Source: Streptomyces sp. NBC_00775 (GTDB taxonomy: Bacteria > Actinomycetota > Actinomycetes > Streptomycetales > Streptomycetaceae). Taken from it: 64,000 nucleotides of DNA. Where the stretch lies: the NCBI RefSeq assembly GCF_036347135.1, contig NZ_CP108938.1, positions 310,001 to 374,000 on the forward strand, in the 5' to 3' direction. Under the pieces are notes generated by a model. It had not been told where the DNA came from, did not search any database, and was given only the letters and a program-made list of their open reading frames with translations. Shown here piece after piece: positions 24,447 through 32,785 of the stretch. Numbering within the stretch: position 1 is the first letter of the stretch; each line of letters starts with the position of its first letter. Position numbers and translations under genes: made by a program.

Positions 24447-26543
24447 ATGACAACACATGCTGCTGTGATCGTGGATGCCGCCGCCTACGCGCGGGCGGTC
24501 GAGGACGCGGTGAAGGCGTCCGCCGCCTACTACGCGGGCGGCACGTCGGCGTTGGACGACGACGCCTACGACCGGCTGGTGCGCGGCATCGCGGCGTGGG
24601 AGGCCCAGCATCCCGGGCAGGTGCTGCCCGATTCGCCGACCGGAAAGGTCGCCGGCGGTGCCGTGGAGGGAGATGTCCCGCACACGGTGGCGATGCTGAG
24701 CCTGGACAACGTGTTCTCGCCCGAGGAGTTCACCGCGTGGAGTGCGTCGCTGGCCCGGCGGATCGGTCACGACGTGGAGCGGTTCAGTGTCGAGCCGAAG
24801 CTGGACGGCCTCGCGATCGCCGCCCGCTACACCCACGGCCGCCTCACCAGACTGATCACCCGTGGCGACGGGACGGCCGGAGAGGACGTCTCACACGCGA
24901 TCGGCACCATCGAGGGTCTGCCGAATGAGCTGGCCGAGCCGGTCACGGTGGAGGTACGCGGTGAAGTCCTCATGACCACAGCCCAGTTCGAGCACGCCAA
25001 CGAGGTACGTACCGCGCACGGCGGGCAGCCGTTCGCGAACCCGCGCAACGCCGCGGCGGGCACACTGCGCGCCAAGGACCGCGCCTACACCGTGCCCATG
25101 ACGTTCTTCGGCTACGGCCTGCTCCCGCTGGCCGACACCGAGGCGGGGCCGGCCGGGCGGCTGGCAGAGGCCGCGCACAGCGACCTCATGCTCCAGGCCG
25201 CCGCGTACGGGGTGAACACCACCGCGACCACCGCCGTGCCCGGCATCACCGCCGACACCGCGGAGCGGGTACTGGCCCGGGTGAAGGAGATTGCCGCCCT
25301 GCGTGCGGAGTTGCCCTTCGGGATCGACGGGATCGTCATCAAGGCCGACCTGGCCGCCGACCAGCAGACCGCCGGATCCGGTTCGCGTGCCCCGCGCTGG
25401 GCGATCGCCTACAAGCTGCCCGCGGTGGAGAAGATCACCCGGCTGCTGGAGGTGGAGTGGAACGTGGGCCGCACCGGCATCATCGCCCCACGGGGCGTGC
25501 TGGAACCCGTCGAGATCGACGGCTCCACCATCACCTACGCCACCCTGCACAATCCGGCCGACATCACCCGCCGCGACCTGCGCCTGGGCGACCACGTCAT
25601 GGTCCACCGGGCCGGGGACGTCATCCCCCGCATCGAAGCCCCCGTCGCCCACCTGCGCACCGGCGACGAGCAGCCCATCGTCTTCCCCGAGGTGTGCCCT
25701 CGGTGCGGCTCCGGCATCGACACCAGCGAGCAGCGCTGGCGCTGCGAGAACGGTCGCAACTGCCACCTGGTCGCCGCCCTCTCCTACGCCTGCGGCCGCG
25801 ACCAGCTCGACATCGAAGGCCTCGGCCACACGCGCGTCGTCCAGCTCGTCGAAGCAGGCCTGGTCGCCGACCTGGCCGACCTGTTCACCCTCACCCGCGA
25901 CCAGCTCCTGAGTCTGGAACGGATGGGCGAGACCAGCACCGACAACCTCCTCGCCGCGATCGCCGCGGCCAAGGGGCAGCCGCTGTCGCGGGTGCTCTGC
26001 GCGCTCGGTGTGCGCGGCACCGGCCGCTCCATGTCCCGCCGCATCGCCCGGTACTTCGCCACCATGGACCACATCCGCGCCGCCGACGCAGAAACGATGC
26101 AGCAGGTCGAGGGCATCGGCACCGAGAAGGCGCCGTCCATCGTCGCCGAACTCGCGGACCTCGCCCCGCTCATCGACAAACTCGCCGCGGCCGGGGTCAA
26201 CATGACCGAGCCCGGCGCCACCCCGCCCTCCCCTGCCACCGGTGACGCCGGTGACGCCGACAGCCGTTCGGAGAGCGTGGAGTCGGCGAGAGGGCCGCTG
26301 GCCGGGATGACGGTCGTCGTCACCGGCGCGATGACCGGGGCGCTGGAGAAGCTCAGCCGCAACCAGATGAATGAACTCATCGAGCGCGCCGGCGGCCGCT
26401 CCTCCTCCAGCGTCTCCAAGAAGACCACCCTGGTCGTCGCCGGCGAAGGCGCGGGCTCCAAGCGCGCCAAGGCCGAAACCCTCGGCATCCGCCTGGCCAC
26501 CCCCGACGCATTCGCCAGCCTCATCGCCGACTACCTCGACTGA
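24447..26543 (+). CDS. ligA: NAD-dependent DNA ligase (probable second copy)
   Basis: 698 residues with the full LigA order. Domain Ia is [18 protein letters not shown] with PDSPTGKV and [13 protein letters not shown]. The adenylation domain has the KxDG lysine K118 ([11 protein letters not shown]) and DGIVIKADL. The OB fold comes next, then the four-cysteine zinc finger CPRCGSG-CENGRNC, HhH repeats, and a BRCT domain at about 625-698 ([14 protein letters not shown]). It seals nicked DNA using NAD+. It seems fully functional. The N-terminus differs from the housekeeping streptomycete enzyme I know of, and no gatC-type neighbour is present, so a paralogue is likely. ATG 24447 is chosen over a longer GTG-type start at 24417. 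Confidence 0.9.
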   Translation: MTTHAAVIVDAAAYARAVEDAVKASAAYYAGGTSALDDDAYDRLVRGIAAWEAQHPGQVLPDSPTGKVAGGAVEGDVPHTVAMLSLDNVFSPEEFTAWSASLARRIGHDVERFSVEPKLDGLAIAARYTHGRLTRLITRGDGTAGEDVSHAIGTIEGLPNELAEPVTVEVRGEVLMTTAQFEHANEVRTAHGGQPFANPRNAAAGTLRAKDRAYTVPMTFFGYGLLPLADTEAGPAGRLAEAAHSDLMLQAAAYGVNTTATTAVPGITADTAERVLARVKEIAALRAELPFGIDGIVIKADLAADQQTAGSGSRAPRWAIAYKLPAVEKITRLLEVEWNVGRTGIIAPRGVLEPVEIDGSTITYATLHNPADITRRDLRLGDHVMVHRAGDVIPRIEAPVAHLRTGDEQPIVFPEVCPRCGSGIDTSEQRWRCENGRNCHLVAALSYACGRDQLDIEGLGHTRVVQLVEAGLVADLADLFTLTRDQLLSLERMGETSTDNLLAAIAAAKGQPLSRVLCALGVRGTGRSMSRRIARYFATMDHIRAADAETMQQVEGIGTEKAPSIVAELADLAPLIDKLAAAGVNMTEPGATPPSPATGDAGDADSRSESVESARGPLAGMTVVVTGAMTGALEKLSRNQMNELIERAGGRSSSSVSKKTTLVVAGEGAGSKRAKAETLGIRLATPDAFASLIADYLD

Positions 26544-27206
26544 CCCCGATCCACGAGGGCGGGGGGCGCCGCAGTTCAGGGGACGCTCGATGCCAAGGGC
26601 GGTACAAGCAGGGGTGGTTGACCGTACATCCGATTGATCTCCGTGGATGGCATCCCACTCCAGGTCAGCGCCACTCGTGAACGCCCCTACATGGGGGTCT
26701 GTAACGCGTCTGTAGGGACTCTGCAGGGGCCGATCCCATCGTCTGTCCCAGTGGGCGCGGCCCAGCGCCCTCCAAGACCGAAGGAGAACCCGATGGTCAA
26801 GACCGTGCGTCTCTCCGCCAAGTTCCCCATCAGCGCCCTGTCCACCGCCGTTTTCACCCAGATCATGTGACACCTACGCCGGCCACCACCTGGTCGGCGG
26901 AAGGCCCCCGGGGGCACACCCCCGGGGGCACGTCAACGGGACGGAAGGACACAGGGTGCCGGCACGACGGGCACCCCCACGCTGGTGAGGTGCTCCACCT
27001 ACGAGCTGGAGCTGATGTCGGCCATGGGGGCGCTCTCGCTGATGATGACGGGCGGCCTGCGCAGGGAGCACGTCTGGGCCAATGCAGTCAGCTCGCGCTC
27101 CATCGCTCAAGTCATCGCCGCACGGGGGGGGGACCAGGCCCGAAGCAGCCTTCGTCGCTTCCGCCAGTCCCGTTTCCTGGGACCGGCGCGAACCGTCTGC
27201 TGCCGC
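26544..27206. other. 663-bp intergenic region with a short ORF and G/C repeats
   Basis: Holds the 25-codon ORF at 26793, then two copies of cccccgggggcac at about 26908-26933, each self-complementary. A plus frame from 26985 (RCSTYELELMSAMGALSL) is open but has no recognised family. No complete larger gene is supported. Confidence 0.4.
26793..26870 (+). CDS. 25-residue peptide ORF with strong Shine-Dalgarno
   Basis: The ATG at 26793 is preceded by GAAGGAGAACCCG, a near-ideal ribosome site. The peptide starts MVKTVRLSAKFPISALS, ends in a hydrophobic TAVFTQIM, and stops with TGA. It is basic at the N-terminus and apolar at the C-terminus. It could be a real small protein, a leader, or the surviving start of a deleted gene. 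No homologue is known to me. Confidence 0.4.
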   Translation: MVKTVRLSAKFPISALSTAVFTQIM

Positions 27207-28376
27207 TCAGTTCCGGCGAGTGCCGCGGACGATCCGGCCGACGACGGCCGCGGCCTGCTCCGGGTGCCCCTCCAGCCACGTGCCGAGGTGGTCCCGGACG
27301 GCCTCCGCGACGCAGGCACGCACCGCGGCGCCGCCCAGCGTGCCGTGCGTGGCGCCGAGGAACACGGGACTGTCCAGCTTCACCGACACGACCGCCGTCA
27401 GGCCCTCGCCGATCCGGTCGGCGCCGAGGTCGGGGTCGGCGGCCGCCAGCAGCCGCCGCTGCCGCGCGTGCGAGGTGACCGCGGCCGCCACCCCGTCGCG
27501 GAAGCCCATCGCGTGCGTGCCGCCGTCGGGGGTGAGCACGCTGTTGGCGAAGCTGCGGACCCGCTCCTCACGGGAGCCGCACCACCGCAGGGCCACCTCC
27601 ACGGTCCCCGCCATCCGCGGGTCCTCCCGCTCGAAGCCGATGACGTCCGGGTGTACGGGGGCCCCGGCCCGCGTGTCGAGGAAGGCGACGAAGTCCCGTA
27701 CCCCGCCCGGGAACTGGAACCGCACCGGCCGTGACCCGCCCGGGGGACGTTCGTCGGTCAGAGAGATGCTCAGGCCCTGGTTCAGGAAGGCCAGTTGCCT
27801 GAAGTGCTCCTCCAGCACGGCGTACGAGCACTCCGCCGTCCCGAAGATGTCGGTGTCGGGCCAGAAGGCGATGGTGGTCCCGCTTCCGGTCGCCGGCCCT
27901 ACGGCGGTGGGCGGGGTGAGCGCGACGCCGCGCGCGTACTCCTGGACCCAGCGCACCCCTTCGCGCCGCACCTCGGCCGTCAGGCGACTCGACAGGGCGT
28001 TGGTGACGCAGGGGCCCGTGCCGAAGAGGCTCATGGCCGCGGTGTGGCGGCCGCCAGGCCCGGCCCCGGCGTGCATGCGGGTCAGCAGGGCTTCGAGGCC
28101 GGGTCCGTCGGTGTCCCCGGCGGTGGCCTCGACGGGGACACCCGGCCCGTCGTCGGCGACACGCACACCGCCGTGGGGCGTGAGGGCGACCTCAACGGAG
28201 CCGGCGCGGCCGGCCAGGACCTCGTTCACCGCCCGGCCGGCGACCTCGAACAGCAGCTGATGCAGGCCGCGTTCGCCGGTCGAGCCGACGTACATCCCCG
28301 GCCGCTTCCGAATGGCTTCCCACCCCTCCAGCACCTGGATGTGGCTGGCGTCGTACCTGATGGCTTCCTCACGCAC
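27207..28376 (-). CDS. GyrB-like GHKL protein without TOPRIM, catalytic residues lost
   Basis: 389 residues equivalent to the ATPase and transducer domains of DNA gyrase B (IQVLEGWEAIRKRPGMYVGS, then LHQLLFEVAGRAVNEVLAG). The TOPRIM domain and C-terminus of GyrB are absent. The glutamate of FEV is kept, but the Mg-binding asparagine of VDNAIDE is replaced (AGRAVNE). The ATP-lid GxxGxG is degenerate (GGRHTAAMSLFGTG), and the QTK lysine loop is replaced by GATHGTLG. ATP hydrolysis is therefore unlikely, though nucleotide binding may remain (ADDGPGVP). The GTG at 28376 has GGAGGGGG five bases upstream. It might bind gyrase or inhibit it, but this is inference. Confidence 0.8.
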   Translation of the reverse strand: MREEAIRYDASHIQVLEGWEAIRKRPGMYVGSTGERGLHQLLFEVAGRAVNEVLAGRAGSVEVALTPHGGVRVADDGPGVPVEATAGDTDGPGLEALLTRMHAGAGPGGRHTAAMSLFGTGPCVTNALSSRLTAEVRREGVRWVQEYARGVALTPPTAVGPATGSGTTIAFWPDTDIFGTAECSYAVLEEHFRQLAFLNQGLSISLTDERPPGGSRPVRFQFPGGVRDFVAFLDTRAGAPVHPDVIGFEREDPRMAGTVEVALRWCGSREERVRSFANSVLTPDGGTHAMGFRDGVAAAVTSHARQRRLLAAADPDLGADRIGEGLTAVVSVKLDSPVFLGATHGTLGGAAVRACVAEAVRDHLGTWLEGHPEQAAAVVGRIVRGTRRN

Positions 28377-28733
28377 GAAGTCCCCCTCCGATGGTGTCCA
28401 GCAGAGGTCCCCCACCCTAGGCGGATCCCCGGAAAACACCAGGTCAGAGCCGATTCGCCGAGGGCGTGGACAGGCGGGTCGGCGCCTTCCCGAAGACGGT
28501 CGGCCCAGCGGTTGCGAACCGTGACGAGAGTGCGGCCGGGGGCCTGCCGAGGCCGCGTACGAGCCCATTGCAGGCGGCCCCGGGGGCCCTGATTTCGGTG
28601 CGTCGCCCGCCCTCCCGGAACGCCGCGTCCGTATGCTTCACCGCCGCACTTTTCTGCCGAACGTGAGCCATGCGCCGTTCACGGCGATCATTTGGCGGTG
28701 GGAGTGTCAGTGGGCGTCCTTATGCTCCCAGCC

Positions 28734-30098
28734 ATGAACGTTGACGATCTTGAGTGGCAAGCCCGGATGTACGGGGGGATCCCGCCGCGGATGGCGGACC
28801 TCCTCTGCGAACTCGGGCATCTGGACCTCGTGGTGCAGGCGGCGGCCCAGCGTGGCGAGTGGTTCTGCGCGCTGGCGGCAGTGCGCGAGCTGTGTACGGC
28901 GGGGGACTACGAGCGGGCGTGGTCGGTCATCGAGCCATTCGCCGCGACCGGCTGGAAGTCCGCGATGACGCAGGCCGCCGACGTCAGGTTCCGGATGGGG
29001 CGGACCGAGGACGCTCTGGCACTGGTCCGTCCGGACGAGCCGGTGACGGAGGGCCGCGAGTGGCGGGACTACGCCCTGATGTTGACCAAAGCTGGACGAG
29101 TGGACGATGCGATCGAGATCCTTGTCCCCCATCTTGAGGACTGGTGGCTGCAGTCGACTCTGGTGAAGATGACCGAGGGGCAGGATCAGGACGAGCGTGT
29201 CTTGGAGCTGATCGCCCCGTTGGCGGAGGGAGCCAGGCGGGCCAGGGCGGAAGGCAAGTGGCGCCATCCGGGCGAGCAGGCCCTGGACCTCCAGGCCCAG
29301 GTTCTTGAGCGTGCCGGTCGCGCCGACGAGGCGATCCGGATTCTCGGGGCGGATGTGGCCGCGCGCCGGTACTTCGCCCAGAACACCGTCGAGTTCTACG
29401 CGGCGCTGCTCGCGCGCCACGGTCGGATCGAGGAGCTGAGCGAGCTGGGGACCGGCGACCACGCGACCGCCGCCCTGGAGCACTACACGAAGGCGCTGGA
29501 AGACCTGGGCCGGGGACAGGAGGCCGAGGCCGTCCTGCGCGAGATCATCGACGCCACCGACCACTCCAACCATCGCAGCACCCTCATAGGCCTCCTGAGC
29601 CAGCAGGGCCGAATCGACGAGGCTGTCGAGGCCGGGCGGCCCACGTTCGAGTACTACGACTGCGGCAACCACCTCGAATGGGCCATACACCTGCTGGTCG
29701 AGGACGGGCGACCTGAGCGGGCTCTGGAACTCCTTGACGAGCGCAGCGCGGAGTATGTCAAGGAGCACACGCACTCGGTCCAGTCCAGGCGGCTGGGGCT
29801 GCTGGCGGAGGCCGGACGCCACCAAGAGGCCATCGCGGAGGCCATGGCTCTACCGGCGGAGGAGTACTGGGACAGGGACACGACGATCGCGTGGCTTTGG
29901 GAGGAGGTCGGACGCGTGGACGAGGCCATCGCCTTGCTCCGATCGTCCGCCGAGTCCCAGGCGCCCCGAGCGCTGGCGGAGCTCCTGATCAGGCAGGGCC
30001 GGCCTGCCCCGGCCATCGCGGCCCTCCCCTCCATATCCGCTCAACGCGAGCAGGAGGCCCGAGCCCGACGCCATACCGAGCCCAACCCTTTCGACTGA
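28734..30098 (+). CDS. TPR-like helical repeat protein
   Basis: 454 residues of repeated helix pairs with alternating small residues, as in LTKAGRVDDAIEILVPHL, LERAGRADEAIRILG, LSQQGRIDEAVEAGRP, LLVEDGRPERALELLDE, LLAEAGRHQEAIAEAM and WEEVGRVDEAIALL. The core GR-(E/D)-A-I-x-L-L fits degenerate tetratricopeptide repeats. No enzymatic domain, signal peptide or membrane segment is seen, so it is probably a cytoplasmic scaffold or protein-binding module. ATG 28734 follows a short GGGAGTG; an earlier in-frame start at 28692 is possible. No partner gene adjoins it. Confidence 0.78.
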   Translation: MNVDDLEWQARMYGGIPPRMADLLCELGHLDLVVQAAAQRGEWFCALAAVRELCTAGDYERAWSVIEPFAATGWKSAMTQAADVRFRMGRTEDALALVRPDEPVTEGREWRDYALMLTKAGRVDDAIEILVPHLEDWWLQSTLVKMTEGQDQDERVLELIAPLAEGARRARAEGKWRHPGEQALDLQAQVLERAGRADEAIRILGADVAARRYFAQNTVEFYAALLARHGRIEELSELGTGDHATAALEHYTKALEDLGRGQEAEAVLREIIDATDHSNHRSTLIGLLSQQGRIDEAVEAGRPTFEYYDCGNHLEWAIHLLVEDGRPERALELLDERSAEYVKEHTHSVQSRRLGLLAEAGRHQEAIAEAMALPAEEYWDRDTTIAWLWEEVGRVDEAIALLRSSAESQAPRALAELLIRQGRPAPAIAALPSISAQREQEARARRHTEPNPFD

Positions 30099-30428
30099 CG
30101 ACCGGCACGTCATACGAATACCGCGAAGGACACACGGAGCTGAGCATCCGAGTGGGCGAGCACTGCCAACTGGGCTCTTCAGTCGGAGCTTCAGTTTTGG
30201 CTTGCGCGGCGTTCCGCGGCTCCACCCGGGCGACTCCAACTGGCCTCAGTTCACCGATGGTTGGTGAAGGTCAGGCGAGGTGAGGCGCTTCCGGAGGACG
30301 AGTTCATTTGGGACCACGGGATTGACACGGTCGGTGGCCGTCACGGAAGCGCACGGAATCTGGAGCCGACACGCCCCTGGTGACCACGGACGACCCTAGT
30401 CCGGCAGGAGATCCGCTGATCGCCCCTG
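30099..30428. other. Intergenic stretch of 330 bp
   Basis: Lies between convergent genes. No gene, RNA or terminator with a U-tract is visible. Confidence 0.4.
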
Positions 30429-31328
30429 CTACCACGGCTCCATGCCCTCCACGACGACGAATTCGTGGAAATCCATGTTGCCGATCTCCAAGTTGCACGC
30501 CATCGATCCGGCCTCGCGGCACGCAAGGACGGCGGACTGCCCCGGGGTGTCGTAGAGGTCGACGACGGTCAGCGGTCGGCTGGGCTCGGCGAAGGTCCTG
30601 GCATCGGCGAGCGCGACCAGCGTGGTGTGTTCCTCGGGCGGGACCAGCGCGGGGACCTGGCCCGGCCGGAGGCCCTCGAAGGCCCGGTCGTCGACGACGA
30701 GCGCCCCCAACGGGTAGTGCTCCACGTCGATGTCATCCGGGTCCAGGTCCGAGCCGACCCAGCCGTCGTCGTCGGCCCCGCCCAACTCGTCGAGCAGAGC
30801 GCGCCAGCCCCCCTCGTCGTCGAAGGAGGTTCGGACCAGCAGGGCCGCGCCGGTGGAGGGCAGTGCGGGGAAGGACCGGCGCGACGGCGCCGTCGGCGCG
30901 GGGACGGCCGGTCGGCCACCGTCCCCCTGGTACATGCCGCATCTGTCCATGTCGCGCACCAGGTCGTCGAACGCGAGCGCGCCGCCCAGCAGAGCGTCCA
31001 GGATCTCGCCGAGCCGGGCTGACGGGACCCGGACGCCGCGCCCGGGCATCGCCGCCAGGTCCACCAGCAACGGCCCGTCCCCGCCGTACACCACAGGGAT
31101 GTCCGCCAAGACGGCGACCGGCGGCACGAGGCCTCCGCCCGGGACAAGCGCCGGTACGTTACCGCCGTGCAGGTAGTCCCATTCGGGGCCTTCGACCAGT
31201 TGGAGCCGCACCCCACTGCCCCCGATCTCGTCGAGCAGCCCGCCCCACAGAGCCTTGCCGTCCTCGTAGCACGTGCAGACCAACAGCACTTCACCAGGCG
31301 CAGGCTGGGGAAGCTCGGGAAAGGACAT
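30429..31328 (-). CDS. Two-domain DUF6924-like protein
   Basis: 299 residues made of two related halves. Both open with a strand-helix unit: EVLLVCTCYEDGKALWGGLLDEIG in the first and ALLVRTSFDDEGGWRALLDELGG in the second. Both continue with PALVP and a VALAD segment (PPVAVLADIP; TTLVALADARTF). The end, CNLEIGNMDFHEFV, matches what I recall as the DUF6924 signature. The ATG at 31328 has AAGGAGAG just upstream. No catalytic residues are known; it may be an immunity or regulatory protein. It stands alone. Confidence 0.7.
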   Translation of the reverse strand: MSFPELPQPAPGEVLLVCTCYEDGKALWGGLLDEIGGSGVRLQLVEGPEWDYLHGGNVPALVPGGGLVPPVAVLADIPVVYGGDGPLLVDLAAMPGRGVRVPSARLGEILDALLGGALAFDDLVRDMDRCGMYQGDGGRPAVPAPTAPSRRSFPALPSTGAALLVRTSFDDEGGWRALLDELGGADDDGWVGSDLDPDDIDVEHYPLGALVVDDRAFEGLRPGQVPALVPPEEHTTLVALADARTFAEPSRPLTVVDLYDTPGQSAVLACREAGSMACNLEIGNMDFHEFVVVEGMEPW

Positions 31329-31489
31329 GACTCTCCTTACTCTCCTTCGAAAGGACCGGCGCGGGCACTCTGTCGGCCGAGCCGGCTCCGCGATCCCTCG
31401 GCGCGTCAGCCGGCCGTCGCACATAACGGCCATGCACCCGGCCAGTGAGGCTGAACGCTGCCACGGTCACGGTGACGCCGGCGTGCTGG

Positions 31490-31636
31490 GCGACCAGGCC
31501 GGGCCTCAACCAGCTGAAGGGGTTCCGCCAGCTGAAGGGGTTCCGCGGTCTGGCAACCAGGCACGACAAGACCGCCAACTCGTACGCGGCAGCGGTCTGC
31601 CCGGCCTCGTTCACACTCTGGGCGAGATCCGTTTGA
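31490..31636 (+). pseudogene. IS5-type transposase C-terminal remnant
   Basis: The frame reads LNQLKGFRQLKGFRGLATR, then HDKTANSYAAAVCPASFTL and WARSV with TGA at 31634-31636. It fits the last 45 residues of IS5-type DDE transposases (N-RLKGFR-VATRYDKTA-SY-AAV-LAS--LWARSV). An 18-bp tandem duplication (ccagctgaaggggttccg, twice) accounts for the repeated QLKGFR. Together with 31329-31490, where nothing else is seen, this fills the gap between the genes. Confidence 0.7.
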
Positions 31637-31645
31637 CGAGGGACC

Positions 31646-32209
31646 CTAGCGCCACTCCCAGTAGTGGGTGGTCACAGTTGCGTCGCTGCCGCTGGGGGCC
31701 TCTTCCGTCGTGAAGCTCGTCAGTGGAAGGCCGCGTACCTGTGCGGCGATGGTGTAGAGACGGTAGCTGGTCGGCAGGCCGGGATAAGAGGGCGATTCAA
31801 GCTCCTCGACGACCACTGACGCGGGCTCCGGGGCGATGGCGACAGCCGATTCATCAATCCTGAGTTCCTCGACCACGCACCGCAGCGCGGCGGCGGTGAC
31901 GGTCTCGCCCGGCTTCATCTTCTCGGTGGGTGGCGAGTTCCGCTCTCGCACGGCGCCGTCGGCCATGAGTTGCCTGGCTTCGGTGAGCTGCTTGCCGCCT
32001 ACCTGGATGTTCAGGCTGACGACCGCGACCTGACGCAGCGGCGGGTTCTCCGACAACGTCGACTCACCCGACGAGATCTCGTTCCACAGGTGCCGCACCG
32101 ACTTGCTGCCGCCAACACCCCATGACTCATGGGGAATCCCTTGCCGCGCCAGCCATTCCCGAAGGTCGGTCAGGCCCCGAAGGCGTACAGCCTCTCTGTT
32201 CCCATCCAA
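31646..32209 (-). CDS. Degenerate Nudix-like protein
   Basis: About 187 residues from a TTG at 32209, ten bases after GAGAGG. The region EKMKPGETVTAAALRCVVEEL resembles a Nudix box (Gx5Ex7REUxEExGU), but the first glycine is E, RE is RC, and the last glycine is R; only the EE pair is intact. Downstream SPSYPGLPTSYRLYTIAA and a WEWR end recall Nudix hydrolases acting on larger substrates. The frame remains open upstream to 32320 and beyond because it runs into the tail of a decayed membrane-protein gene. The start is therefore uncertain. Confidence 0.55.
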   Translation of the reverse strand: MDGNREAVRLRGLTDLREWLARQGIPHESWGVGGSKSVRHLWNEISSGESTLSENPPLRQVAVVSLNIQVGGKQLTEARQLMADGAVRERNSPPTEKMKPGETVTAAALRCVVEELRIDESAVAIAPEPASVVVEELESPSYPGLPTSYRLYTIAAQVRGLPLTSFTTEEAPSGSDATVTTHYWEWR

Positions 32210-32229
32210 AGCAATCGCACCTCTCGGAC

Positions 32230-32774
32230 TCGGTCGTTGGGGGGGTGGCGCGGGACCATCCTCGGAACTGGTAACGCCCGGACGGTCGTAGCCGAGGTGC
32301 GGCATGCGGCTGACCGGCACCGGCGGTGTCGTACTCAGCGCAGCCCCCTGGCCCGGGTCGGCGAGCGCTTCCTGCAGGAACGGCAGGATGCCACACTCCA
32401 GGCTTCTCTGGCCCGGGCCATCTCCGCGCCCATGTCGTCCTCGTCAAGGGGCCGGAAACGAGTGAGGCCCCGTTGCGCAGTGCGGTGAGCAGCAGTGCGC
32501 CGAAGGCAAGCAGGATCGCGGCTCCCGTGATCACGCCGGAGATCCATCCGACGGTGAGGAAGACGTGGGTGAACGCCGGCTTGGGGACGAGCGCTAGCAG
32601 GATGAGCCCCACTAGCGTGGAGAGCACTGCCAGCACGCCGCCCTGGCGGACACCACCAGCGCGCCCGGCGCCCAACGGCCGCAATTGCCCGACAACGCTG
32701 CGGGACCCAGGCGCCGCTCGCGAGCCATTCACTCGGATACACATCTGGTGAGGCACGAACGGATCGGGGGCCAT
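32230..32774 (-). pseudogene. Frameshifted membrane-protein gene
   Basis: Three reading frames carry successive parts of one gene. The first (32774 to about 32470) has two membrane spans: LAVLSTLVGLILLALVP and FLTVGWISGVITGAAILLAFGALLL in parts. The second frame has PLDEDDMGAEMARA. The third has SLECGILPFLQEALADPG and then MPHLGYDRPGVTSSEDGP. The ALLERGILPF-REALADP pattern and the GYDRP tail are known to me from small streptomycete membrane proteins. At least two frameshifts separate these pieces, so the gene is broken unless the sequence has errors. Confidence 0.6.
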
Positions 32775-32785
32775 AGCCTGCGGGT

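Noticed and set aside
24891..26873. A 660-codon open frame on the minus strand opposite ligA
   Set aside because: It is the mirror of the GC-rich third codon positions of the DNA ligase. Its translation is Gly/Val/Asp/His-rich with no motif, while the plus strand has all LigA motifs.
26908..26933. Direct repeats cccccgggggcac as a CRISPR-like array
   Set aside because: Only two copies, adjacent and self-complementary, with no spacers or cas genes nearby.
30099..30280. Possible DUF397-type tail near 30220-30270
   Set aside because: No frame gives a consistent match and there is no start codon with a ribosome site.
31500..31540. 18-bp tandem repeat as a regulatory element
   Set aside because: It lies inside a decayed transposase frame and duplicates codons for QLKGFR; most simply a replication slip in a pseudogene.
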